Assembly: GCA_900315155.1 (NCBI GenBank)
Contig: OMYB01000007.1
Span: forward strand, 1-64,000
DNA: 64,000 nt
Direction: 5' to 3'
Source of the DNA: an uncultured Selenomonadales bacterium
Lineage (GTDB): Bacteria; Bacillota; Negativicutes; Selenomonadales; Selenomonadaceae
How positions within the stretch are numbered: position 1 is the stretch's first letter; each line of letters starts with the position of its first letter. The notes under the pieces were generated by a model. It worked only from the letters and a program-made list of their open reading frames with translations, was not told where the DNA came from and did not search any database. The translations under genes and the position numbers were made by a program. This document shows positions 1 to 8,048 of the stretch, in pieces.

Positions 1-57
1 GGCTATCCAGACGATGAATATTTCTTCTTAAAACTTATCGACATGAGCCGCCATTGA
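1..57 (+). CDS. possible 3' end of a gene entering from the left edge
   Basis: Frame 1 is open from the first base to a TGA at 55-57 and would encode a tail of 18 residues ending LIDMSRH. The residues are protein-like (GYPDDEYFF...) and the stop is followed by the hairpin at 107-148, which could end both this gene and the convergent rpmB. Too little is visible to name a family, and 18 open codons can occur by chance. Confidence 0.35.
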   Translation, partial: GYPDDEYFFLKLIDMSRH

Positions 58-106
58 TGTACGTGGGATGGCTCATCCCACAGAAAAAATGATAGAGCCA
101 AAAATA

Positions 107-148
107 AAGAGAGCCAACCCCTTGTCAACCAAGGGATTGGCTCTCTTT
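107..148. terminator. rho-independent terminator after rpmB, possibly bidirectional
   Basis: A nearly perfect inverted repeat (AAAGAGAGCCAA-x-CCCTTG, four-base loop, then the complement) lies 33 bases beyond the rpmB stop. Read on the minus strand it is followed by a TTTATTTTTGG tract. On the plus strand the tract is weaker, so termination of the left-edge gene is possible but less certain. Confidence 0.85.
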
Positions 149-180
149 ATGATATATCGGCTTCTGATATTTTGCGCAAA

Positions 181-372
181 TCAGAGGGCACGCTGAACCT
201 TACCAGAACGCAGGCAGCGCGTGCAGACATTGATACGTTTAACCTCACCGTCAACGACAGCGCGAACACGCTGAATGTTCGGTTTCCAGGAACGTCTCGT
301 CTTCAGATGGGAATGGCTGACGTTGTTGCCGGCCAGCTCGCCTTTTGCGCAGACTTCACATACATGTGCCAT
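181..372 (-). CDS. rpmB: 50S ribosomal protein L28
   Basis: The product is a 63-residue basic protein matching L28, a component of the large ribosomal subunit. It has the zinc-binding (C+) form: Cys5-x2-Cys8 and Cys50-x2-Cys53 frame the conserved SHSHLKTRR and KPN blocks typical of the family. The length is normal. The ATG at 372 is preceded by GAGGAGG at good spacing. The gene is transcribed alone from its own promoter (425-454), with a short leader hairpin, and ends at the strong terminator at 107-148. Confidence 0.97.
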   Translation of the reverse strand: MAHVCEVCAKGELAGNNVSHSHLKTRRSWKPNIQRVRAVVDGEVKRINVCTRCLRSGKVQRAL

Positions 373-424
373 GTGTTACACCTCCTCGTAAGAATATGTC
401 GGATCTCTCCGACACAATACGTGT

Positions 425-454
425 ATTCTACCACAAGGAATGTGGGATAGTCAA
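425..454 (-). promoter_or_regulatory. sigma-70 promoter of rpmB, with leader hairpin
   Basis: On the minus strand TTGACT (449-454) and TAGAAT (425-430) are separated by 18 bases. The predicted leader then holds a perfect 7-bp hairpin with a GAGA tetraloop (397-414), just before the ribosome-binding site. The hairpin may stabilise the leader; any role in feedback control is speculation. Confidence 0.7.
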
Positions 455-500
455 GTCTTTTTCCTTGACACCAAAAAATTTTCGTAAAAGCATCCTACGC

Positions 501-1640
501 TCAGGAAAGCTCGGCAAAAGCCCCCATCGCCAGCTGTGCGATATAGGCTGCCGAGGCCCCGAGTGCAGCAGGATTGACCTGGAATTCTGGATTGTGATTG
601 GCTGCAGAACGGCCCGTGCCGACGAGAACGAAACATCCGGGAATCGTCGTCTGGTAATAGGCAAAATCCTCTCCGGCAAGCGACGTCGGTGCCGGCTCGA
701 CAGAAATTCCCTGCTCCTCTGCTGTTTTCCGCGCAAACTCCGTCCATGCCGGTGTGTTATCCGTCGCCGGAGGGCCTGCGACCCAGTCGATCTCAGCCGA
801 TCCGCCAAAGCTCTTTGCCTGGCCATCCGCGAGATCGCGCATGCGCTTTTCGATGCGGGCACGGTCGGCATTATCGAGACAGCGGACCGTGCCTTCGATC
901 TCCGCTGTCTCCGGGATGACATTCCAGGTATTGCCGCTCGTAAACCGTGTGATACTCACGAGGTCGCGGTGTCCCGGGTCGATATTGCGGCTGATGATGC
1001 TCTGCGCCGCCACGACGAACGACGAAGCCATGACAATCGGGTCGATGCCGCGTTCCGGGTGGGCCGCATGCGTGCCCTTTCCGCGAAAACGGATCACGAA
1101 TTTATCCACGGATGCCGTCACAGCACCTTCGCTGACGCCGACTGTCCCCACGGGGAATAACGGCGACGTATGCAGGCCAAAGAGAGCCTGCACATCCTTC
1201 AGAGCGCCCGTATGCAGGACGTCAACAGCCCCGCCCGGTGCTTCTTCGCCCGGCTGGAACACGATGCGGACGGTTCCCGGCAGTTCTTCCTCATGCGCCT
1301 TGAGATAAAGCGCCGCACCGAGCACGCTCGTCAAATGGAAATCATGACCGCAGGCATGCATCTTCCCCGGTGACTCCGATGCGTAGGGCAATCCCGTCTG
1401 CTCGGTCACAGGCAGCGCATCGATATCCGCGCGCAGGCCGATAAACGGCGCTTTCCCCGTACCGACCTCCGCGATGAGGCCCGTATTCAGGGGAACATCA
1501 AGGATACGGATGCCCGCCGCCCCGAGAGCCTTCCGCAGGCGCTTCGTCGTTTCAAACTCCTCGAACGAAAGCTCCGGATGCCGGTGAAACCAGTAAAATT
1601 CCTCCGTAATGGTTCTCGTGATGCTTTCCCGCTGCTTCAT
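501..1640 (-). CDS. M20 family metal-dependent amidohydrolase (hippurate/N-acyl-amino-acid hydrolase type)
   Basis: The product is a full-length (379 aa) M20D peptidase-family protein, a cytoplasmic two-metal hydrolase that removes acyl groups from amino acids or related amides. Visible landmarks are HPELSF near residue 21, GLRADIDALP near 69, the metal-binding ACGHDFH near 96-102, PGEEAPGG near 130 and LAGEDFAYY near the C-terminus. The substrate cannot be read from sequence. The chosen start is the ATG at 1640; a GTG at 1649 is equally in frame. The gene lies 16-25 bases downstream of the barrel gene, so it may be co-transcribed with the Pel locus, though a functional link is unproven. All expected catalytic residues are present. 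Confidence 0.9.
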   Translation of the reverse strand: MKQRESITRTITEEFYWFHRHPELSFEEFETTKRLRKALGAAGIRILDVPLNTGLIAEVGTGKAPFIGLRADIDALPVTEQTGLPYASESPGKMHACGHDFHLTSVLGAALYLKAHEEELPGTVRIVFQPGEEAPGGAVDVLHTGALKDVQALFGLHTSPLFPVGTVGVSEGAVTASVDKFVIRFRGKGTHAAHPERGIDPIVMASSFVVAAQSIISRNIDPGHRDLVSITRFTSGNTWNVIPETAEIEGTVRCLDNADRARIEKRMRDLADGQAKSFGGSAEIDWVAGPPATDNTPAWTEFARKTAEEQGISVEPAPTSLAGEDFAYYQTTIPGCFVLVGTGRSAANHNPEFQVNPAALGASAAYIAQLAMGAFAELS

Positions 1641-1665
1641 ATGCTTCACCTATCCTCTCTATACA

Positions 1666-2805
1666 TCAAAAGGCATGGGTATACCAAAGTGCCGCCGCCA
1701 CGCCCTGGTAGGGCACGCGGCCCTGCTCCCGGCGACGGTAACGCTCGAGGCTGAACGCCCAGCTTTCCGTGGACGACGCCTGCCAGTCGACGCGGGTGAG
1801 CAGCGACCAGCGCGTCCACGCCCCCGTATCGGCCTCACGGTATAGCGTATCATATCCCGTCGTAGAATGGAAGCGGCTCGCCAGGACTTGCCAATGCACG
1901 CTCGGCTCGGCCATATGATGCACGCCGATAGCGATTTCGTTATCATCGGTCGCCTTCGCCTCCCACACCGCACTCGTACGGCGCTGATGGCCATAGGTCG
2001 TATAGGCTTCAAAATCGTCCTTTTCTCCCCATCTCCCGCTGTACGCCCAGCCGATCTCGAACTCCGCTCCGTCGCGGTATGTGCCTGGCTCTCCATCTGC
2101 CGTCTGTGTCGTCCTGCCCGTATAGGAGCCTCGGAGCCAGGTCTCTGCCTGCTCGCGTTCCCCGATATGCCGATACGACAGCCTCCCGCGGATAATATCA
2201 CCGGGATCCACGTTGTCATCCCAGGATTCCTTGCGGTAGTCGTAGGAACGCCGCACTTCATAGGAAAGCTTCGCATGCACGGAATCTCCCTCCGTCACAC
2301 GGCGCACGCCCTCCATCTCCGGCACGATCTGCCAGCCGGCACCAAAATCCTGAAAGAAGGCAAGTCCCTGCGGCACTCTGGCTTTATCATAGGAGCGGTG
2401 CTGCCCCGTCGGCAGGCTGACGGTCAGCCCATAAATCATACCACCAGTGGGATGCTCACTGTGATAGCGTACGCTCAGTGCCATATCGAGCAGGCCGGCC
2501 GAAGTGCCCTGCGGGCCGTTCTGGTACGAGCCAAGCCACCCTGCCGACAGCCCGGTCTCGAGCCAATGGCGTGCATCCCCATGCGGCCACGCGGCATCGC
2601 TGATTTTGTCCTGTCCCGGATAGCGGTCCAGGCGCTCCGCCATATACACGGACAACGGGAAATACGTCTGATGTCCGCGATGCGCCGTTGCCATTCCATC
2701 CCGGCGTTCTTCTCCCTTCGTATGGTCGTAAAGCATACCGAACTGGATGCCCCGGCTCGAACCGAAATTCCAGAATCCATGCGCCACGGTATCCGCATCC
2801 TTCAC
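1666..2805 (-). CDS. outer-membrane beta-barrel (C-terminal part of an interrupted Pel-locus export protein)
   Basis: This open frame encodes about 379 residues of alternating polar and aromatic strands and ends WYTHAF, a terminal Phe motif typical of outer-membrane barrels. It has no signal peptide of its own. It lies in exactly the same frame as the coiled-coil gene at 2839-3639, from which one TGA (2839-2841) and 11 sense codons separate it. Those codons continue a helix-like stretch (QDAAKSSLAQAV). The most likely history is one gene of about 656 sense codons cut by a nonsense mutation. Its place after pelG suggests a role in exporting the polymer across the outer membrane, replacing PelB. 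If translated alone from the GTG at 2805 it would stay in the cytoplasm. Confidence 0.7.
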   Translation of the reverse strand: MKDADTVAHGFWNFGSSRGIQFGMLYDHTKGEERRDGMATAHRGHQTYFPLSVYMAERLDRYPGQDKISDAAWPHGDARHWLETGLSAGWLGSYQNGPQGTSAGLLDMALSVRYHSEHPTGGMIYGLTVSLPTGQHRSYDKARVPQGLAFFQDFGAGWQIVPEMEGVRRVTEGDSVHAKLSYEVRRSYDYRKESWDDNVDPGDIIRGRLSYRHIGEREQAETWLRGSYTGRTTQTADGEPGTYRDGAEFEIGWAYSGRWGEKDDFEAYTTYGHQRRTSAVWEAKATDDNEIAIGVHHMAEPSVHWQVLASRFHSTTGYDTLYREADTGAWTRWSLLTRVDWQASSTESWAFSLERYRRREQGRVPYQGVAAALWYTHAF

Positions 2806-2838
2806 AGCCTGCGCGAGGCTGCTTTTCGCCGCGTCCTG

Positions 2839-3639
2839 TCATTTTTCCGCCTCAGCCTGCTGCTGCTCAGCGGACGCCACGGCGGAAGCATCCGTAACAT
2901 AACGGCCATCCGAACCGGAGACTTCCGTATATCCGCCCTCAGCCATGTACTGGTCAGCCAGCGCCTCCACAACATCCATGTTGTTCTGGTCATAGCCCAG
3001 TTCGTCGATGGCGCGCGCTACCGCCTCAGCCCGATTGGCCGCATGATAGGTCACGCTCCCCTCACCACCCGGCTGCCAGACGACGGCGGCCTGTGCCGAA
3101 GCCACAGCCTGCTGTGCGGCATCGCGCTGTGCCGTCAGCGCATCCACGTCCGCCTGCCGTTCTGCGATAACCTGCCAGTAGTCATAGGCCGCCTGCTGCG
3201 CCGCAATCGCCTCGCGCGTGCGTTGGGCACTCAGGGCCTGCGCATCCTGCACGGCCTGTGCCGACTGCGCCACCGCCTGCGTACTGTCATGGAGGTTTTT
3301 TTCATCCTCCGCCACAGCATTCCTGGCCGCCGTCACGGCCTGCTGCGCATCCGCGAGATTTTTCCTGCCCGTCTCTACATTAGCGCGCGCCGTGCGCAAA
3401 TCGCTCTGCGCATGGTGGACGTTCACGATCGTCTCGCGTGCCTGACGCAGATTCTGCAGCGTGGGCGCTACCTCAAGAAGCGGATCATGCCATGCTGCCT
3501 CCGTCCGCACCGGCAGCCATGCCCCGCTCAATAAAGAAACAACCACCGCCGTACCACATACCTGATACAGCCTTTTTTTCTGTTCAGCCCTTCGCGCTGC
3601 TTTCCGCACGCTTTTTCTCGTCCGTCTCATCGGATTCAC
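2839..3639 (-). CDS. signal-peptide coiled-coil protein (N-terminal part of an interrupted Pel-locus export protein)
   Basis: The product is 266 residues. A basic N-terminus is followed by a hydrophobic segment (about residues 25-42) and a likely cleavage site near TEAAW. A long Ala/Gln-rich coiled coil (about residues 55-190) comes next, then an acidic tail that stops at TGA (2839-2841). The same frame continues beyond the TGA into an outer-membrane beta-barrel, so this is probably the periplasmic domain of one larger protein. The start overlaps the end of pelG by 56 bases, implying the same operon. If it is not a broken gene, it would be a secreted coiled-coil protein. The coiled coil could span the periplasm in place of the TPR scaffold of PelB; this is inference. 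Confidence 0.7.
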   Translation of the reverse strand: MNPMRRTRKSVRKAARRAEQKKRLYQVCGTAVVVSLLSGAWLPVRTEAAWHDPLLEVAPTLQNLRQARETIVNVHHAQSDLRTARANVETGRKNLADAQQAVTAARNAVAEDEKNLHDSTQAVAQSAQAVQDAQALSAQRTREAIAAQQAAYDYWQVIAERQADVDALTAQRDAAQQAVASAQAAVVWQPGGEGSVTYHAANRAEAVARAIDELGYDQNNMDVVEALADQYMAEGGYTEVSGSDGRYVTDASAVASAEQQQAEAEK

Positions 3640-4969
3640 CCTCTTTCTGTTCCGTATTCAGCTGCTCCAGATTCACGAGCCGCCCATTTCCCAGCCAGCG
3701 TGCCAGACGTGTCAAGGGTCCATGCGGCGCGCGATAAAACACCGGCTGTGCGCAGTAGACATAGTATGCAATGTCGGAAGTGAAATGCGTCAGTTCCCGC
3801 CAGGCGAGGACCAGCGTCACTGCCGCCGCCAGGAAGAAGGTGAAGCCATAGGTCTCCGGGCCTCCACGGTAAAGCCCCCAGAGGCCGAACCCGGCATTCA
3901 GCAGGGCAAACGACAGTCCGGTCCGCAGCACCGCCTTCTGCAGGTCAAAATACGTCAGCAGAATAAACAGCACCTGCATGACGCCGGTGAAAAACACGGC
4001 GAAAAGCAGCACGTTAAACAGGCTGACCGATACTTCAGGCAAGCCCGCATGGGCGAGCAGGAGACTGCTGAGAGCCAGTGCAGCGAGCGTAAAGAGGAAT
4101 TGGAACTCGACGACCTGCCGAAGCTCGAACCAAAGCGTATAGAGCAGGTCACGCTGGGCATCCTCGATTTCGCGCAGGTTGCCGCGCCGCGTGACCGCAT
4201 CGAAATAGGCTGCGTATTTCGTATAGAAATTCGTCTCCGCCGCGACGACGAAGAGCACCATGAGCGGCAGGATCGAGATAAAGGCATAGAAGGTTACGAC
4301 ATCGTAGGCCGGTGCATAGCGGTACGTGGCCGAGACGTCGACACCCCATGGGCCCTGCCAGATGATGAGGTTTGGCACGAAGAGCCCGAGCATATAGCCG
4401 AGCGAAGCCAATCCGATCCGCCAATGCCGCTCAAAATACGGCAAAAAACCGAAGGGCAGTCCTCCGCGCGGCATGCCGAAGCAGCTCACGATATGGATGA
4501 AGAACAGCGTTAAAAGCAATCCCATGCCCAGCGTCACGGCAAGCATCGCAGCGAGGTGCGGAGGCGACATGCCCGATACGAGCAGGAACCAGTCCGTCAC
4601 AACCGATAACAGCGAACCGGCCGCAAACCCGCCGATGAGCCGGCGAAACCGCTTGACGGCTGTGAGATAGATGCTCTGCACCCAGATAATGAGCATCTCG
4701 AGGAAAAAGACCCAGCTCAGCACGCTTTCCAGCATAGGCAGCGGCTGTCCGTAGAGGAAAAGGCCAGCAAAAATGCTGCCAAGAACGACGACGATGGCAC
4801 ACATGCCGAACAAGGATGCCGTAACGTCGCGGTAAAATGAGGTCGAGAGGCAGTCCGCGATATAGCGCGTAAGCACCATCGCGAACCCGCTCACGAGAAT
4901 CTGCGAGAAGACGAAAGCATACACGATAGGCGCGACAAAAAGGCTCTGCTCCGCTCCGACGCCTGCCAT
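3584..4969 (-). CDS. pelG: Pel polysaccharide transporter PelG, apparently with an internal N-terminal deletion
   Basis: The product is 461 residues of multi-pass membrane protein matching PelG, the MATE-like inner-membrane partner of PelF. Recognisable blocks are VYAFVFSQILVSGFAMVLTR and IADCLS near the N-terminus, about eleven hydrophobic segments, and a charged C-terminal tail. It starts MAGVG, the normal beginning of PelG, but then jumps directly to a segment that in relatives lies about 60 residues further on, so the amphipathic start and first membrane helix seem to be missing. The same deletion removes the expected pelF stop. The frame is kept, so a shortened protein could be made but is unlikely to be normal. 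Confidence 0.8.
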   Translation of the reverse strand: MAGVGAEQSLFVAPIVYAFVFSQILVSGFAMVLTRYIADCLSTSFYRDVTASLFGMCAIVVVLGSIFAGLFLYGQPLPMLESVLSWVFFLEMLIIWVQSIYLTAVKRFRRLIGGFAAGSLLSVVTDWFLLVSGMSPPHLAAMLAVTLGMGLLLTLFFIHIVSCFGMPRGGLPFGFLPYFERHWRIGLASLGYMLGLFVPNLIIWQGPWGVDVSATYRYAPAYDVVTFYAFISILPLMVLFVVAAETNFYTKYAAYFDAVTRRGNLREIEDAQRDLLYTLWFELRQVVEFQFLFTLAALALSSLLLAHAGLPEVSVSLFNVLLFAVFFTGVMQVLFILLTYFDLQKAVLRTGLSFALLNAGFGLWGLYRGGPETYGFTFFLAAAVTLVLAWRELTHFTSDIAYYVYCAQPVFYRAPHGPLTRLARWLGNGRLVNLEQLNTEQKEGESDETDEKKRAESSAKG

Positions 4970-6401
4970 GATCCCGCACCTGCCCTTCTCTTTCGGTTTC
5001 CTGATAAATCCGGCGATAAGAATCGATGAAATGCTCGTGGGTATAGCCGCGCTTCACGCGTTCATAGCCTATGGCGGCCATCTTTTTCCGCAGCGGGTAA
5101 TCCCTCGCGAGCCGAAGGATTTCCTCAGCCATAGACTGATCATCGAGCGGCGGAACGACGGCACCGGCCGTGCCGAGCGTATCGTGGCTGTCGCCGTAGA
5201 TGAGCTCACGGCAGCACCCGACATCCGTTGTCACATAAGGGCGGTGTGCCGCGAATCCCTCGAGCACGGAGAGCGGCTGTCCCTCACTGATGCTGGAAAG
5301 CACAAGGATATCCATGCGTGGCAGATAGTCTGTCACTTTGATGGAGCCTGTGAAATAGACACGCTCCAGTCCGAGCTCGGCAGCCATGCGCTGAACCATG
5401 TCCGCATACTCCGGGTCCTCCTCGAGGTTTCCCATGACGTAGAGCTCCGTATCCGGCATGGCCTGCTGCACATGCAGGAACGCACGCAGGAGCGTCACAA
5501 TATCCTTGATGGGTACGACGCGGACAACCGCACCGATGCGGATAGGTCCGCTGTGATCTTCGAGCTCAGGGATATCCTTGAACCGCTCCATATGGATGCC
5601 ATTCGGTACGATGCCGATCTTGCCCGGATCGCAGCCGAGTTCCGCCTCGATCTCCGCGTTGTGCTCGAACAGCGTGTAGACGTGATCGGCCTGGCTGTAG
5701 GACAGCCGCGCGAGCGCGTAAAAATACGAAATCCACACGGATTTGAAATCGCCCTTGGCCCATTCGCTCTTGATGATCTCCGCCTCGCGTTCGCGCGAGT
5801 AGATCCCGTACTCCGTGATGATGTAGGGCTTATGATACAGCGTCGCCGCAATGCCGCCGATGATGCCGCAGTACCCCGTCGCCACGCTGTGGTAGATATC
5901 CGCCTCGGGAATCTCCTGCTGCAGCAGATAAAAGAGTGGCAGCAGCATGGAGCGCATCGTCCAGAAGAAATCCGTGAATGGCAGATAGCTGAACTTTTCG
6001 CGGTAGACGGAGCGGATGATATCAAAGAAATCCCGCGCCATGAAGATGTCGAGCGGGCTCTTCCATTTGCGGCGGTGGAAAATCTCGATGAGGCGGGCAA
6101 AATCGATATCGCCCTCCCCGCTCACGAGTGCCAAAAGCGCCTGCCGCTCCTCTGTGCTGAGCATGCGCTCCTGCAGGCCGCTCGCCTGCTGCGCCAGGAT
6201 TTCGTCGAAGAACACTTCCTGGATGCCCGCGAAATTCTGTGGGAACTTGTACTTGAATGCGCCGCGGTCTTTGGCGAACGCGCCGATGGAGTACACGGAA
6301 AACTCGATGTCCTGCAGTCCCTCGATGAGCATCTGCGTCCAGGCCGACACGCCGCCTACCACATAGGGGTACGAACCCTCCGTCAGCAGACATACTTTCA
6401 T
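4431..6401 (-). CDS. pelF: Pel glycosyltransferase PelF (GT4), with an aberrant read-through tail
   Basis: Residues 1 to about 477 match PelF, the cytosolic GT4 transferase that polymerises the Pel polysaccharide from UDP-sugars. The N-terminus reads LTEGSYPYVVGGVSAW, and the donor-site motif SSISEGQPLSVLEGFAA is intact. After about residue 477 the frame continues for roughly 180 residues through pelG in the wrong frame, giving an Arg/His-rich tail unlike any protein. PelF proteins are normally about 480-510 residues. The native stop was probably in the part of pelG now deleted. The start overlaps the preceding DUF2194 gene by four bases (ATGA). Confidence 0.88.
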   Translation of the reverse strand: MKVCLLTEGSYPYVVGGVSAWTQMLIEGLQDIEFSVYSIGAFAKDRGAFKYKFPQNFAGIQEVFFDEILAQQASGLQERMLSTEERQALLALVSGEGDIDFARLIEIFHRRKWKSPLDIFMARDFFDIIRSVYREKFSYLPFTDFFWTMRSMLLPLFYLLQQEIPEADIYHSVATGYCGIIGGIAATLYHKPYIITEYGIYSREREAEIIKSEWAKGDFKSVWISYFYALARLSYSQADHVYTLFEHNAEIEAELGCDPGKIGIVPNGIHMERFKDIPELEDHSGPIRIGAVVRVVPIKDIVTLLRAFLHVQQAMPDTELYVMGNLEEDPEYADMVQRMAAELGLERVYFTGSIKVTDYLPRMDILVLSSISEGQPLSVLEGFAAHRPYVTTDVGCCRELIYGDSHDTLGTAGAVVPPLDDQSMAEEILRLARDYPLRKKMAAIGYERVKRGYTHEHFIDSYRRIYQETEREGQVRDHGRRRSGAEPFCRAYRVCFRLLADSRERVRDGAYALYRGLPLDLILPRRYGILVRHVCHRRRSWQHFCWPFPLRTAAAYAGKRAELGLFPRDAHYLGAEHLSHSRQAVSPAHRRVCGRFAVIGCDGLVPARIGHVASAPRCDACRDAGHGIAFNAVLHPYRELLRHAARRTALRFFAVF

Positions 6402-8048
6402 GATGCATCATCCCTCCAGTAAAGCCGCGCCTGCGTGCCCGTCATGCGGACGAGGTAGCAGTCCTCGCCGATCACTTCTGCCGTGCACCCATCCGCATGA
6501 TCCAGTTCCCGCTGCGAGCGAAGGAGGAACCGTACCTCGCCGCTGTGTCCCCAGACATGGAGCTCGCAGTAGTTCTCGGTACGCTGCACGCGGTAGTCGA
6601 GCTGATCGAAATCCTCGAAATACGGCAGGCTCTCCGAGGCCGTCACCGGCGTGAGCCACGGATAGCGCGCCGTCAGGTCCGCGAGAAACGACGTGAACGC
6701 CGCTTTCATCTGAGACCAGTGCTGATCCTCACTCGACGCGTAAAAAATCTGATCCGGGTGCACGAAATGGGCAAAAACTCCGCGATGCGAGAGCTCGCTG
6801 AGCGCGCTCAGCCGGATGGCGGCATCCGGCATATAGCCGGATGAGATGCGCGGCAGCTGGTAAATCCCGTTCGCATCCCGGTGGAACGTCTGGTAGTAAC
6901 CCGGATAAGCGCGCGGTCCGTTGTAGAGCGAGGCGATGCATCGCAGCGTGGGGATTGCGGACTGAACCACGGCAGCGCCGTCCGCATCGAGGATATTCGA
7001 CGCCGGCACATAGACCTGGAACGTGTAATCCGGATACAGCGACTTCGCATAGCGATACAATTCCTTTGTCGCCGCCTCCATCTCCTCAGCATCCGGCCAC
7101 GGCGTATAGCCGAGCTCCGTATCGGAAGTATCTTTTGTCGTGAGCAGCTCATGGTTATAGCCGTGCAGACCGAGCTCCCCGCCCATATTCAGGAGCGCAT
7201 GCCCATACGCGATTGCCGTGTTGCGCGCATCCGCCTCGGGGAACGGCCCCTGCGTCTGGTTGTTGTACGTCTCGACGAGCATACCCGTGTATTTCAGCTG
7301 GTTCTGCCGCGCGAGATCGCACATCCAGGGCCACCACTCCTCGCGGTAAAATGCCTCGGCCGTGGCTTTGCCCGTCTCGGCCTTCAACCGGGAGAAATTT
7401 CCCTAGCATCGGCATGCCATCGCCGTAAGCAATCTCCGTCACCGCATCGTCCGCGAGACGCACAGAGGGCGAAGGCGGCAGCATATCGGAGGTGAGGCCC
7501 AGATACAGTCCCTTGCTCCCCACGAGGAAATCCGTGCGAAAGTCCAGGCCCTCATGCGGCATCGCAGGCCCCATGCCGGCAATGCCGAGCACCTGACGCC
7601 ACGCCGCTGGCGCCGCTTTCCAATCGCTCACGCCCGGATACTGGAGCACGAGCAGCGTGCCGCCCGCGCGCACGTAGTCGAGGACAGCCTGCTGGGCGGC
7701 CAGGCTCTCCACGCGTCCCGTGGCGAGCAGGACGGCCTGCGTACCGGAGGGGATTGGGATGGCTTCCTGGAGCGAATGGCTCTCGAAACTTTTTTTCTGC
7801 TCCTGCAGCATGGTCTCGGCGTTATGCCGTGTGAACATGCTCGGCACCTCCGTCGGGTCGTAAAGGATGACAAAATGATCCCGTGCGATGTCCGCCGCCT
7901 CACTCCAGGGCTCCTGCGCCGTCATGCGCTGGTGTGCCGCATTGCGAAATGACGCAGCCTGCCAAAAAGAAGACGAGCGCGTAAGCTGGAAGAACAAGCC
8001 GAGCAGAGCGGCCAAAACCAGGAGAAATACGATACTGCGCCGATTCAT
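6398..8048 (-). pseudogene. DUF2194-like Pel-locus protein (membrane-anchored, deacetylase-like), frameshifted
   Basis: Two overlapping frames together make one protein of about 549 residues. The first part (from 8048) has a signal anchor (about residues 5-25) and an amidotransferase-like fold region with DYVRAGGTLLVLQYPG. The second part (to 6398) carries LGLHGYNHE, which resembles the zinc-binding HxxxH of polysaccharide deacetylases. The frames switch within 7395-7403 (CTAGGGAAATTT on the coding strand); removing one base restores a sensible join (LGNFSRLKAETGK). DUF2194 genes sit beside pelF in Gram-positive Pel loci, where the analogous protein is a deacetylase. Stop and start overlap pelF and pelE by four bases each. 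The name rests on memory of family context. Confidence 0.75.

Noticed and set aside
1666-3639. TGA read as tryptophan or selenocysteine in the barrel gene
   Set aside because: TGA is the stop codon of several intact genes in the window, no SECIS-like structure is evident after it, and the locus carries other lesions.
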